Shown: positions 13,900-27,347, counted from the stretch's first letter. The stretch: DNA of 64,000 nucleotides from Anoplolepis gracilipes (GCF_047496725.1 NC_132971.1:5878501-5942500), one strand, 5' to 3'. A program made the numbers and translations. The notes: generated by a model from the letters alone, not told the origin.

Positions 13900-16800
13900 G
13901 TACGTATGTCTAAATATTTGTTAATAATGACTTTTGAATCTCCACTTTCCTTTTATTTTTTTTTCTACTATATTATCAATAACAAAATTATTCTGTGTAA
14001 AATTTATATTAATATAAAACAAGAACTAAAACAATATTTCTCAGAAAATTATTAAATAAATAATATTAAAGCTCTTTATTCGCTATCTCATCAAAATACG
14101 AATATGGAAAACGCGAATATAGGATGATATAATATATGAAATTATAAAGAGAATGAGTTTCAAGAATATTAAAAATTAAGAAAAATGTTATTAAAAAGAA
14201 TGGTTTTATTATACATTGAGCGGCATCACTTTTTTCTGTCTTCTATATGTATATATGTTATTTTTCCTTATTTTATACTTTTAGTCGATATAATGATTTC
14301 AGTACACTATATGTATAATACACGTCTAATTCAAACATCGACATTGAGACGAACGAAACTAAACGAGACTGAACGAAAAGCGGCACGCGTAGATACGTTT
14401 GTCTTAAACGAAAGTACTGTTAAAGCTCGCTTTTTGTCAACACCCATGTACGGTGTCAAAGGGTACGACGAGACGCGTGACAGCGCGATTCAAAAGGCGA
14501 TCCAATTTATTATTTAGTTATTTATTTATTAATAGATAATATTGTAATGCATAATAGAATTATAATAAAATAGAATTGAAGTTTTGACCGAGAATACGGA
14601 ATTTTCTGGTCGAATAAAAAGAGTGGTTACAAATTTTTACTCTACATATATATACCAAAAATGCAAATAATGAATAATAGAATCCACGAATTAGAAATGT
14701 TAACTTTACAATAGAGTTTTATGTATATATAAAATTCTATTGTAGAGTTGTACGCAGAAATTCAGTGTAAATTGATCAAATTTGATTGTGAGTAAATTAC
14801 TTCCTACATTTTAATTGCTTTTGAATTAGAAATTAATCGTGCGGTTTCTGTATTCTCAAAATTTGTATAAATAAATAAATAATTTTTAATTTTGTATCAC
14901 AATTTTGTATCACAGGTACGTTGCTACAGCACTATGCGAAAGCTGTCCATGTCCTGATGTCGTAATTGCGATCCTCTTCTGGATTGGATACACAAATTCG
15001 GCATTGAATCCATTGATCTATGCGTACTTTAATCGTGACTTTCGAGAAGCGTTTAAAAACACCTTACAGTGCGCTTTCTGTTCGCTCTGTAAACGTGAAC
15101 CGTCGGATCTCGAAGCGCTGGACTTTCGTCGACCATCCCTCAGGTACGATCTGGTTTAACATCTGAAGGTATGCATTCATTCTATCGCTTTATTATTTCA
15201 AACTTGATTGCTCATATTGCTATTTGTCACTTGACAATATAAAATCTCTCCCTCTATGCATTAGAAATTAACAATTTGTTATTATTTATAATTGATAAAT
15301 ACATTATTTATATACACTAATGTATTTTTAAATTTCTTCTTGTGATAATATTTATTTCAATTCAACTTTCAATTTGTTACTATACCTCATATGTATGTAC
15401 ATACATAGATATCATATGTATAATGCGTTTTAACATATGAGTTTTTGTCTTTAATTTTTTTTACAATTTTTTTACGAGATAACATATTTTTAGATATTTA
15501 ATTTTATTAAGCATTATATCGATTATATTTGCATATTTCTTTTATTAGTGCAATGTGTATAATCATTTATATAATCATTTTTTGTTCTATATATATGTAT
15601 ATTGCATTTTATTGAAATTAGTATACCTTAATAAAGTTATTAATGTGTATTTTGAACTTCCTCTCTACTTTAATATCTCTATCGTAATATCTTATACTTG
15701 CTTAGACTTTTTATTATAATGTAATATTAAATTCATTGATAATTTTATTAAGGAAGAATAGAGTCAATAGAGAATTATTAATTTATTTTGATATTATTAA
15801 GTAAATAGAAACTTTTTTAATTATATATCTTTTAACTATAATTATTATTATAATAAATAAAGTCAGATTTGTGTGCGTGTGCTTTTAAATTGTGATTATA
15901 CAGTTTAATTATATAAGAAAGAGATATAAATGTTTGTCAAACAACATAAAATAAAAGGTACAAATTTTTATAAAAATATTATAAAGTGTATATTTTTTAT
16001 TATCTAATTATTTTTTATCAACTTGACAATGAAATTATTTAATATTTTAAAAAAAGTAAATCATAATTATTAGGCTAATTAATATGCAACTCTGTTATAA
16101 GATGCAAGATTATAGAATTTTATAAGTCTTAATATGAAATATTTTTCAAAAAATTGAAGGACACGCCTCCATGTTATGGAGCCTTCGATATAAATTCAAT
16201 GACATACATTGAGATGAAGAGAGAAAGAATTACTAAAATTAATTTTTATAGTTGAATATTATATTCTTCACATAATGATTACGTAATATGTTAAACGTAT
16301 AAAAATGTTTCTTTATGAATGCATCAGGATCACTTTGCTAACATTATAGCGACATTCACTATATTTTGTGTGTCTATTCAATTATCCTACGATGCTTTAT
16401 TGTCGCTAATAATGAGCAGTCTATATACTGAATAATAGAATGACAATTATGTACAGACCGATTATGATAAACACGAATTTATCTCAAGCATTCGTGATTC
16501 CGAGAAACGATATCATTAAATTCATAAATTAAACCTGCTTTAATCCGCATAGATGTATGGCGTCATGTATCTTCATTTTGATTCTCTGTGCCAATTACTT
16601 CATTATTCTGTTCAATTACGTACACTGCGTATCTTGCACGAGCTACATCCGCAATGATACACGATGACGACTGAACTGACTAATAAACAAGAATAAACTC
16701 ACATTATACGATAATTAACGAAATCGCTAAAAATTATTATTATTTCTGTTTATGTAATAATATTTGTTTGATAAAAATAATAACTTATCAATTTGTGTTT

Positions 16801-19064
16801 AAAAAAATTAATACTTAATAATCTTTCCATTTGAGAAATTTGGTGCGTTAATTTTATTATTTTATTTTATTATTTAGTTAATTAATAGCTCCTTATTTTT
16901 TTTAAATACATTAATTGAATTTTTTGCATTTCGAAAGTTGTATCACCGTAGCAGCGCTACTGGATAGCAAAGGATTAAAATTATATAAATTTAATTGCAA
17001 TGGATTGACACACAAGATTTATGATTTCGTTTATATAATTACATTATGTTTTATAATATATGCAAATCTTTTTACTAAGATTCAAGACCTATTCGAGCAT
17101 TTAAAATTCAAATAATATTATTAAATGTATAATTAAAATTATATGAAGCATTATTATATAAGTGAAGCATAAATCGTTAGGTTGTTTGAAACCGTAATGG
17201 GACGTTTCAGCATTCACTTGGTATTTGCGGGATAAATCAAGAGACAATAAAAACATTCATAAATGGACACAGGAAAAACTAACATTAGCCCTTAATTAAA
17301 ATTCTCAGCATATTATAGATTATAACCATAATATGAATTGAAAAAAATGTGTTTAAATAGATTCCAATTATTATAAAAAACTAATCTCAGAAATCATTTA
17401 CATAAAACAATAAAAAGGTGATCTTAATATAATAGAAAATTTAAAATTATTACATCATATCATTCGTTATACTAGATATTTTAAACAAATAATAAAATAT
17501 TTATTGTCTCTTGACGTATGTGCATAGCCCTTAAGACGAAAATATAACTCTTATTCGAGGAAATCTTGTATATAATTGATTCACTTTGTGATCAATTTTG
17601 AGAAATTTAATTACAAATTTCTTAAAATTGTAATATGATGGACTATAATTTAGAATTACAAACTAGAATTGAATTTAGCAGTATTATTAAGAAGAAAAAA
17701 AAACAATTATATTGGTATATCTCTTTCTTGTATTTTTTAAATTAAATTATTTAAAATATTTAATAAGTCAACATATATATATATATGTAAGATGTTTCAA
17801 AGTTAAACAATTAAACTTTATTTATAATAATTTATATAAACTTTATTTATGTTTTACGTATAGAAATAAGAATAAAATTTTAACCTTCAAATTATTGAGA
17901 GATTGAATCTACAAATTTCATGTCTCGCTTGTTTTAACTCAGTGAATGCCAAACTAATCTTCTCAATAAGTTCTTATCACAAATTGACTGTTATATAAAT
18001 TAGTCGAGCTATTAAGAGCAAAATGTGGATAATGCGTAAGTTTCAAGGAAAATAATTTTTCTTGACATTTTTAGTAGTTGTGTACACAGACCAAAAATTT
18101 TACTTAGTACGACATCAAGTGTTTAAGTAATCTCGAGTCTGAGATTTATTTTAAATACTCTTTTGTATTCCTTTAAAGAAGCATAAGAAGTTAGAAAAAT
18201 ATTGGGTATTAAAGTCTTTTTTGCTTGCCAGACGATTACTTACTACTATTCAAATCCTACATCTCGATTTCTTATTTTGCCTATATATATTTCTTATTTT
18301 GCTTATATTTATATATATTTAATAATAATGCCATCTTAACGTCAGCGTAAATTAACACTAACAAAAAGAAATTGAAATTACTTTCTTGTGAAAAAACAAT
18401 TTAAATTACCCGAGCCATTAAAAGTTAAACGCGGATGGGAATATATTTCTTAGTGTTAATGTATGCTGGAAAGATACAATATCATCTGCATTTGACTCTT
18501 AATGGCTCGAGTAATTTAAATTATGTTCTTCATAACAGATTTGTTTCAGTTTCTTACTGACTTTTACACATTCAATACACTTTCACTTTTTTCGTTTCTT
18601 ACAAGTAAAAATTAAATTAAATAAAAAACATAGTTAAAATAAACTGTTACTAGATGGATATTGATTAGATAAATATCGAGTTATTATTTTTTTACATTGT
18701 TATATCTACATGTTTAATATTTTTTAATATTTTGATAATAACTTTTTAATAAAGCATTTTTGGAACAATGTTAATATATATTTTTTTCCTATTCATATAA
18801 TATACTGACAAAATGTGATTGTTTAACTTTGGGAATTATATATATTATATAAAAAACTAGATTAAAAGAATCTAAAATTTCATTTTGTGTGTCTGTGTGC
18901 TTTTATGAAAAAAATTATAATTACATTTTTTTGCAGTTTTTAATTTTATTTCCAGATACGACGATTTTAATTCTGTTTACAGATACGACGATCGTACTAA
19001 AAGCACATATTCGGAGACATATATCGACCGACGAAGATCAAGTGAGTTTGGAAGCAGTCTTTGA
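12908..19064 (+). CDS. Octbeta1R: Beta-adrenergic-like octopamine receptor (class A GPCR), 3 coding exons
   Basis: Exons 12908-13899, 14916-15143 and 18983-19064 join in phase (992+228+82 nt) to give 433 residues. Seven membrane segments are visible. Asp130 in SLDVYFSTSS (TM3) is the expected amine-binding acidic residue. DRY is at 147-149, a serine cluster at about 219-223 in TM5, CWLPFF in TM6 and NPLIYAYF in TM7. The third intracellular loop carries SSKTLTLNE and HTPTKDKH, and the tail carries RRPSLRYD; I recall these as Octbeta1R traits, distinct from Octbeta2R and Octbeta3R. Family knowledge: plasma-membrane octopamine receptor coupled to Gs and cAMP. An N-glycosylation site (NNT, residue 33) lies in the N-terminus. 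TM6 reads TLSIIMG where relatives have TLGIIMG. The start follows an in-frame TGA at 12899-12901. I am sure of the octopamine-beta class and somewhat less sure of the subtype. Confidence 0.92.
13900..14915 (+). other. Octbeta1R intron 1 (coding)
   Basis: A phase-2 intron of 1016 nt. It holds a GC-richer block at about 14327-14515 with several ACGA/CGAAAC motifs and an open frame. It also holds a short hairpin at 14709-14742. I see no splice signals that would make the block an exon. Confidence 0.8.
14916..15143 (+). CDS. Octbeta1R: Octbeta1R second coding exon (TM7 and proximal tail)
   Basis: The acceptor is TATCACAG at 14915. The exon encodes extracellular loop 3 with CESCPCP, TM7 with NSALNPLIYAYF, the helix-8 region NRDFREAFKNTL and RRPSLR. 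The donor is CAG|GTACGA at 15143/15144. If it is not used, the frame continues YDLV and stops at 15159, which would yield a slightly shorter receptor. The two ends agree for the first two extra residues (YD), so the read-through form is possible but less likely. Confidence 0.88.
15144..18982 (+). other. Octbeta1R intron 2 (coding)
   Basis: A 3839-nt intron. It contains one short palindromic MITE (18399-18522), a diverged half-copy of it near 17997-18030, and a GC-richer non-coding stretch at about 16320-16680. No further exon was recognised. Confidence 0.75.
18399..18522. mobile_element. Palindromic MITE, family GAGCSATTAA, copy 1
   Basis: Terminal inverted repeats of about 37 bp: the left arm has CGAGCCATTAAAAGTTAAAC and the right arm is its complement with a few changes. 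The motif also occurs in the element at 42137-42290, which shows a dispersed family. No coding capacity. Confidence 0.75.
18943..18995 (+). promoter_or_regulatory. Duplicated in-frame 3' splice site
   Basis: Two copies of CAGATACGACGAT start at 18953 and 18980. Each is preceded by a pyrimidine-rich tract, so either AG can end the intron that begins at 15144. The spacing of 27 nt keeps the reading frame. Seen directly; use of both sites is inference. Confidence 0.6.
18983..19064 (+). CDS. Octbeta1R: Octbeta1R terminal coding exon with tandem acceptors
   Basis: Joined to the 15143 donor, this exon reads YDDRTKSTYSETY and then RRRSSEFGSSL before TGA at 19062-19064. That is the Ser/Arg-rich receptor tail expected for this subtype. 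A second good acceptor ends at 18955, exactly 27 nt upstream. Both acceptors are followed by the identical 13-mer CAGATACGACGAT, counting the CAG. Using the upstream one adds nine residues in frame. See the findings. Confidence 0.85.
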
Positions 19065-19170
19065 GACAAAACGTGTGAACTTTAGCGCAAAAACCAGCGT
19101 CTTTAAACACAACAGTATGTAAACACATTTAATATGTATCACATATACATACGCGCATACCAATAAAAAC
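19065..19170 (+). terminator. Probable start of Octbeta1R 3'UTR with poly(A) signal
   Basis: An AATAAA hexamer at 19162-19167 lies about 100 nt after the stop codon. The sequence becomes pure (TA)n shortly beyond. A GC-richer block at about 19472-19760 could belong to a longer 3'UTR, but there is no coding signal in it. Confidence 0.35.
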
Positions 19171-19204
19171 GTAATCATATACACACAAATACATAAATAA
19201 TACA

Positions 19205-19305
19205 TATACTTATATATATATATATATATATATATATTACATATACATATTATATACATATATATATATATATATATATAATATATGTATTATATATATA
19301 AGTTA
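19205..19305. repeat. (TA)n microsatellite
   Basis: Two long TA runs separated by ACATATACATAT-type sequence. Confidence 0.9.
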
Positions 19306-20073
19306 ACATAAAACAAACCTATCTTCCACCAGTATACTAGTAAATGGCTAAGAACAGGAAAGAGATAAAAAAAGATTCATCATTTTTCTTATATGTCAAC
19401 GATAATTATGCGCGACATATATTGCATGGAACCTTGAAACGTATGTACATACATACATACATACATATATATTATGTCGTATTGCCAAAGTTAGTTTTTT
19501 TAAGCAAGCTTTCGTAGCCAATGAGAAGTGTGTCGTGTTTCGCGAGGATCAATAAAATCATGTCCGCGGAGGAAGGAAGGAGGTTCCGACTGAACGACTG
19601 AACGTTGCTGAGCACTTTACGGGAAGAGGCGCTTCGTTTCTGTGGGTATTCTGGGTAGAATACCTGAACGAATATAACTTTGACAAGTTCCAAGACGACA
19701 GAAAGCCTGGTTGGTCCCGTATTTCTCTTAATGTACTTCTTGCGAGTCGAAAGATGTTCGAGGGTCTTTTTCTAATACAAGTCTCGCGATTTCTTTGACA
19801 AAATTGAATCTTCTTTATATTACATTCAGTTTTATATTAAATTCGTTTTATTTTTCAAAAATAATCGAATTAGTTATGTACTACTGACTATTTACTAATG
19901 AAATATGAATGCTATAGAATGTTTTATAATTTTATGTTTGCGACAGTAAAGAAAATTTAATTATAATATTGAATATCTTGACAATTAAAAATAATTATTT
20001 ACTGATAAACAATTTTTTATACATATATGTATATATGTATATTATATATATATATATTTATACATACATGTAT

Positions 20074-20150
20074 ATGTGTGTGTGTGTGTGTTGTGTGTAT
20101 GTGTGTGTATGTGTATATGTGTGCATGTGTGTGTGCATGCGTGCGTGCGT
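20074..20150. repeat. (GT)n-rich microsatellite
   Basis: Interrupted TG/TA/TGCG dinucleotide sequence; it produces a Cys-Val ORF that is not a gene. Confidence 0.9.
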
Positions 20151-20419
20151 ATACAATATAGTTAAATCGAAAATAATAAATTTTAAATTAACATAAATGC
20201 TCATTTATAAATATAAGACTAATGATTTAAAATAGTAACATTAAATTTCAATTTTCACATATACACACAAATACACGTATATACATATGGAGTATTTTAT
20301 AACATGTATTTCGAAAATGCATTTAAAATCTATAAAACAAAAAAAGTTGTACAAACTTTTATATGTAAAAAATCGCTTTATTTTTAAATTACATTTATTT
20401 TTATATTTTAACAATTATT

Positions 20420-20790
20420 TAAAGAAAATATTCAAAATGATCTTCTTACTATAGAATGCGACAAGCCTGGTAATATCTCTTATCATTCCGCACCCTATAA
20501 ATATTTCAAGTGCTCATAAAATTGGTCACTCTGCAAAATTCATTGTTGGAACCTTACAATGTTATGAATTGATAAATAATGAATTTAAGATGATTCTTGT
20601 ATAACAGATTTGCCCAACTCGTTGATTACGACCAATTGATCGTGGCGTAATTCTTATTAAATTGTTCGGCATTGTTCTTATTAGCTTAAAAATATGTAGT
20701 AAAATGCTTCACTTCTTTTGATCCCACATATTTGTGTAAAGTAGCTTTTTCTTATTAAAATATGACTAAAATTTTTTAAAGCTGTAACCT
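20420..20790 (-). mobile_element. Possible Tc1/mariner transposase relic
   Basis: The minus strand shows decayed frames ending in CRIL, two stops, then EDHFEYFL and a stop. That resembles the Cys...Gly-Gly-His-Phe-Glu-x-Leu-Leu ending of one group of Tc1/mariner transposases. The rest is too decayed to align by eye, so this is weak. Confidence 0.28.
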
Positions 20791-21670
20791 AACAAACAAA
20801 CGTGTGAAAGATTCGACGAGACTAGCTCTTACACATTATTCATACAATTTTCTACTTTTAATATATGAAGTATAGGTACTATGATATTAATTTAAAAAGA
20901 ATAAAAATATTATTAAAAAGAATTAATTTAATTTAAAACAATAAATTGTATGGTGCAGTATTTGTATCAATATCTGTTTTTGCTGTAATGAATGCCCTGT
21001 TTTGTAAGTCTGAAAAAAAGGACAAAGAAAAGAACAGAAAATGCTGTAGTTGATCGATATGTCTGTCGGTCATGTGTCTGTCGATCATATCTTTAGTAAA
21101 GATTGAACAGGTCTGCTGTATAAAAATGCCGGAACAAAATAAATCGCTTAATCTTTTTATGATTTTATACTCTCTCATGGGTTTTTAATTTTAGGGTTTT
21201 TCTTATCTTTTTCGAGAATTAAACAACAATACTTTTTGTTTTTCTTCAAAATAAATTTTTTGATCATACCAAGATTTTGTTTGAGAAGACTTGATTTTTA
21301 AACGTTGTCTAACTAAATGTATTTCCTGCAATTTCTTTCTTATGTAACATCTACGTATAATTTTATAATTTGAACCTTTTAAAAATAAATTATTCAATTG
21401 TATTGAGAAACAAAAGTGTATACCACAAATCAATATATTGATTATCTATTCTATTTTGTTGCGAGGTACCATCGTCTTTAAATCTGATACAAATTAATAT
21501 AATTTCATTGATATAATTTAATATAATTTATAATTAATATTAATTATTTATTATATTTGACCGTGAACAAGAAACATTTTCCACTTAAAAATTTTAAAGA
21601 AACAAGGACGATAATTTCCTGCGATAGGGTTTTTATCGCTTACTATAAATAAACGAAACGATTAGCGCAG

Positions 21671-21740
21671 TCAGTCATTTGTGCAATCATTCATATTACT
21701 TATCAGTCATTTAGACAATCGGTCATTTTTCAGAGTCATT
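21671..21740. repeat. Degenerate direct repeat (AGTCATTT..CAATC)
   Basis: TCAGTCATTTGTGCAATC recurs about 35 bp downstream as TCAGTCATTTAGACAATC, with a further GTCATT after it. Confidence 0.5.
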
Positions 21741-21876
21741 CTATAAAGTCAAATATTATAAAGTTTAATAGTATTTTATTAAAGATATATTTATAAATTA
21801 AAAAACCTAGTGGGGAACATAAATCTTTTTATAATTTAAATAATAATTTAAATTCTAAATTTGAAATCTAATTAGT

Positions 21877-21945
21877 TGTTGTTGTCAATGGTGTGACAAC
21901 AACTTTCATTGTCGTTGACAGTAGTGTGACAACAGTTAAAGTCAA
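21877..21945. repeat. Twin TTGT-TGTGACAACA palindromes
   Basis: GTTGTTGTCA-ATGG-TGTGACAACAAC is nearly a perfect palindrome. A diverged second copy (TTGTCGTTGACAGTAGTG...GACAACA) follows directly. Confidence 0.55.
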
Positions 21946-24900
21946 ATTTTAAATTTGTTACTTTTATTATTAGATGCTCAAGAAAGGTGGCTATCAAATA
22001 AAAAGATTAATTTTCAAAATTCCAAAAAACGGCTTTATTTTTTAATCAAAATCTTTCTCGTCTCTTTATAAAACTTTAATTAATTTTATGTTTAAATACT
22101 AAAATAATTTTGAACAAATAAGTTATGCTAGATTAATATCAATTGAATTTCAAATAAAATATTTTAATTATAAATTAATTAAAAAACGGATCCTTGTTAT
22201 AAAATATATTATTTGAACCGGAGTAATCTAACAATTGAAATTAATCTCGTAAACAAGGTCCAAATTTCGGATAAATATTTTAAGTGATTTAATTTATAAA
22301 CGGACAAAATTTTATTAACGTCAAAACGTGACATTTTAACTTGCCAACAGAATTTCCAACGAAGTCCCCTAATTTCGACCGAGACCGTGTACGTATATCG
22401 TTGATGAAAATTCGTAGATATTAAATTGATTAGTCACTTTGAATCCAACGTAAGTTTATTAGTTTTTTGTATATAACAATTAGATGCGCATCAAAGCTTC
22501 TAGCAGAGAACACGTAGTTGTGATGACGTATCAAAAAGAATGGTTGATCACATACCATCGAGAATGCGTTTTCGCAAGAAAAAACAAGATGTATAATAAT
22601 AATTAACGATGTAATAGCACAAATTTCGACAGATGCGACATGAGAGAAATTCGATAGCACGATTAAATTACGACAATTAAAGAGAAATGATTACATTAAC
22701 TTGAACACACAGAGTGTTGTTTATATGTCACTGTTGTTTCGTTGTCAGAAGATCGTGAATACTTCTCTAAAGATAAGCAGAGTGTTGGAACGAAAAGACA
22801 AACGTAATTTGAAGACAAAATAATTTTGATAAAAGCTTAATATATAAATTGATTTTTTATTTGCTTTTAGAAGTTTTAAATGCGTCAATCAAATTTATTC
22901 GACAATGTTATGAAATACCCTGTATATATGTATATCAAGTAATACTAATATAAAGTATATTTGGCGATTAAAGTTTAACTTTTTGTCTTAAGAAAATTAT
23001 GAAATTAAATACATATAATATATTATATTTTAGTTTCAAAATTGATAAAGGAAAAGAAAATGAGAATTAAATCACTATATATATAGATATGCAGAGATCT
23101 AAAATTAACATTTTAATCTAGCCAATCTAATACTAGTCGATGATAATTGCTTATTATATATGTGCGTTTGCGATTAAACGGGCATGAGATTATTCGATTG
23201 TTTTCGTTTGATAAATTAAAATTAAGTAAAATCTTTTTATAATATTTTATGGTATTTAAATATTAATTCCTAAATTGATTTTAAGTAGAAACTTTTTCTA
23301 GTGTTGGGACATAATTACATCACTGTTAAAACTGGACCGTGCTGCACAAAGTATAATTGATATACTGTAATTGTATATTATTGTATTCTGTAGGAGTATA
23401 TAATGATTATAGTTTATAATCGCGTTACATTTTAAGCAAAAATCAAATGTCGCTCTTAATTATATTAGAAATTATTAGAATTTTATTAGAAAATCTTTAT
23501 AATTTTGAAAAAATTGAAGTTAAAACTGTAAAAAAAGTCAACATAATTTGTACTGTAATTACTGTATGTGTGATGTACTACAAAAAAATTTAATTTCTGT
23601 CAAAAATTAGTTATATTCTTAAAATTTTAAGCTTCTACAAAACATTTCTTCTAAATATTAAACTCTAATAAGTATTAAGATTAATAAATTTTCATTATCA
23701 AGTATTATATCAATAATGTGTGTATATACACCATAAAAAGTTACAATAAATTATCTACTTTGGCTGTAATAAATGATAAATAAATTATTTCTCTATATGA
23801 TTGCAATAATATTGTAATCATCTATTTTAATTAGATTCTTATTTAATAACGCGCACAGTGTATATGTATGGGGATGTACGTGTGTATATGTGTGTGGATG
23901 TGTGTAGAAGAGAAATCTTTATCAATTTTAACACAGAAATCGTCTTTTTATAATTTTTATTTATTATTAATTTCAATCATTATTTTAAATTTGTTTTGAT
24001 ATTTTATTTATATCTAACAATTTAAAATATTCTTAAGTTTAAACAAACGATTGAAAAATGTTCGATAAATTGTCTGTAATCTCTAATAATTTATTTTATA
24101 ATTTTCTCGTAACATTTTTATTTAATATCTAATCATGAAAATTATATTAATTAATTTTTTATAATAATTTTTTTTAAATATTGGAAGTCTCACAACAATA
24201 TATTTAATTTTGAAAATAAAATTTATTTAGCATGTCATTCTATAGTTATAATATTGTTAAGTAATATTATTAAATAAGTATAAAAGTTTCAATTAAGATA
24301 ACTTTTTTCATACAAGTTTAACTTCAGATTTTTCAAAATTGTAACGTGTAATACAATATTTAAGAGGCTGGAATTTATTTAATATAAAAAAATTGCAAGG
24401 AATGATTATGATTTTTTTCTTAAGAAAAATTAGTTTTTGTTAAACTATAAAATTAAAGACTTTCTCAGGTTTCGTAGTCGTTGTAAGCGGAACTTTTGCA
24501 CATCAAGGGGACTTTTATAGGAGTTATTGCGCTTCGAAAAAGTTTACGTATTTAGTGTAATGACAAGTCGCGACAGTATTATTATAGTATCGTTAATATA
24601 TTATACGAGAATAAATTATCTATGTTATTGTCAATATATGACTCAGCGATTTAAGGCCAATCGAATTATTCCATACGTCAAGGTTAAATCAACGCTCTGT
24701 CGTCGAGTGAAACGGTGCTGGAATGCAACATTATAACTCTTAGTTCCTACAAATATAATTGTGTAAATATTTTTAACACTTCTTTTTTCCTCGGTGACTG
24801 AATTGATTACTTTCCTGGTTACAGTATTATCTAATATTATCTAAGAATCGTAAGAATCTTTTGTGAATTCGTTACTCAAAAGCAATGCTAGCAGAATTTA

Positions 24901-27347
24901 TGAATAATTCATTGCTATTCATATTTAAGAATTTACGAGAAATTTATTTAAATTTATACTTATTCTCTTTCTTTTTTTCTTCCGCCAAGATAAATTTAAT
25001 TCCAACAATTGTATTTTTGAAAAAATAAATTCTCGTTTTAATATAAGCAACATGCAAACACATTAATTTTTTTTTGATCAGCCAAGCGATGAACAAGGAA
25101 GGAACATTTGACAAAAACTTGCTTTCCACAATGGTGAAAACAATGATAATTGTAATCCTGTCCGTTTATTCGAATTCAATGAGTTTGCGTTTTATTTATA
25201 TCTTCCGTTTCCTTTTGCTGCGTTCAACAAAGATCATGTGTATGTATCTTGTTTCCTGTTCACGTTATTTGAAATCCCAATCTAGAATTTAGTCAAGCAA
25301 ATATAGAATCCACAATAATGCGATCTTCACTAATTATTGGTTAACATCGTCGCACTGATCGTTAAGCGATAGTAACAATTAAGATTAATTATCGTTTAAG
25401 ATGTGTGCAAATATGTGATTGTCGCAATGTTGCAAAATTAGTGATTGAGATCAATATATAGCGTTTCCGTTAACCTTTTGCTCTACAGTGATACATTGCA
25501 TTCGAATGCATAGTATGACGCAATCGGATAGTATTATGGTAATTGCCAATTTGTTATTAATAATTATGTTTAATGAAATTATGTATATACGATATCAATG
25601 TGAAATGCTCACAAGTGTTATTAGTTTAATAGTCTTCGACGTGCGTAAACTTTAATTAGACGATTTTGATTTTGGACAAAGATAAGCAACTGTAAAATAC
25701 CATTGCTTGGATTCTCTTAATGAAAAAAATCATTAATTACGCGATAATAAAATTTCAAATATATATATTTCCTTTATACATGTATAATCGAAACATTGTG
25801 TGTGCATTTAATAAATTGCCTAATCGTTATATCTTATTATATTAAAACGGTTTTTTGTCACTTTTAAATGTCGAATGTAACAATTGCTCATCTTTATTAC
25901 TGCGCGCGCGATATTGCTGTTAAAAAAACGCACATATTCATTATTTCGAATTTAAATGAAGAGTAAAATATCGTGTTGTCGGCACAAAATTGAATTAACA
26001 CGTTCGAAATATTGAATAACGAAAAACTCTTTGCAAGAGCAACGTCATGGGATGTGTATAAGTTTTTTTTACCGATTTTTGACATGTAAAAAGCGCAATT
26101 ATTATTACATATTAGAAAGTAAAGTTTCTCTTGCTGGAGAAAAGAACTGAATCGATGCAATAATGTGTTTTTTGTTAAGTCATTTTCTATATCGATATAA
26201 CAGAATTTGTGTACAGAAAATTTGTTGTTAATTTCTTTCAAAGATAATACGCAATAGTTTTAGTCTTTATTGACTTAAATTTATTATGTCAATATTTTGT
26301 TTTCCATACATTTTCCATTAGAAAACACACACACACAACACAATATACAATTTTACGTTTGTTTTAATTATTTTAAAATAATTCTTATATTATGCGTTAC
26401 GTAATTATAATGTAATAATTTCGAAAAAGAGAAAACAATAATAATAATTAGTTACAAAAATAATATTCACAGTTTTTCGATTAATGTAGATATTTGTTTA
26501 CACAAGACTATGATACGTTATTCGCTTTTCTTCTGTGATAAAAATTAAGAACTATCGGATTTTATAATTCGTTATTTGTATACGATTTGTAAATATACAG
26601 GGTATCCCATGCAAATAGACGAAACTGTATTTTCAAAATGTTTGGATATAAAAAACTCTTTCAAAGCGTAAATAAATATTTTCAGGCTGCAGATTTTCTT
26701 TAAATCACTTTTAGATATTTTTTTGCATTAATACATAAAAGCGAGTTGTTATTTTTTTAAATAGAATGATATATTTTTTATACACTAATTGATTCAGTTT
26801 TTCTTTAAAAACACTTATTAAAAGTTACTTACTAAAAAATCATTAATTTAAAAATTATTTTAATTTTACAATTGCAAAGTAGCATTTAACTCTATCAGCA
26901 GATGGACTTCTCCTTTTTTATCTGTTCCTGTTCATTACTAATAACTCTCTATACACAACTCATATTTATAAATCAATCTATTTTTACAGATATATTATTT
27001 AATAATATATTTTGTAGTTTTATTAAATTGTATAGTCAATTAAGTACAATTAATATAAAATCATATCGCTTATAAATCTAAAAAGAAAATTAATTTGATA
27101 TTAATTTTGGTTTTATCCAATTAAAATTTATAAGAAGCTACAAGTCTCTATCGCGAAACATAATCAAATTTAATCAATTGTGTACAATTGCATTTTAGCA
27201 ACTACACTTATACGTAAGAATGCATAAAACTAAGGTAAAAATATAATACGTCTAAATATTATTTAATTTTATCTTATGACATTTTTATGTATCTTCTATT
27301 ATAACCGTTTCAAAGATATAGTTTTGCCTAGTTTTGCATAGAATACC

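Noticed and set aside
14185..14517. 110-residue ORF within the receptor intron
   Set aside because: No acceptor or donor puts it in frame with the receptor, and the receptor is complete without it.
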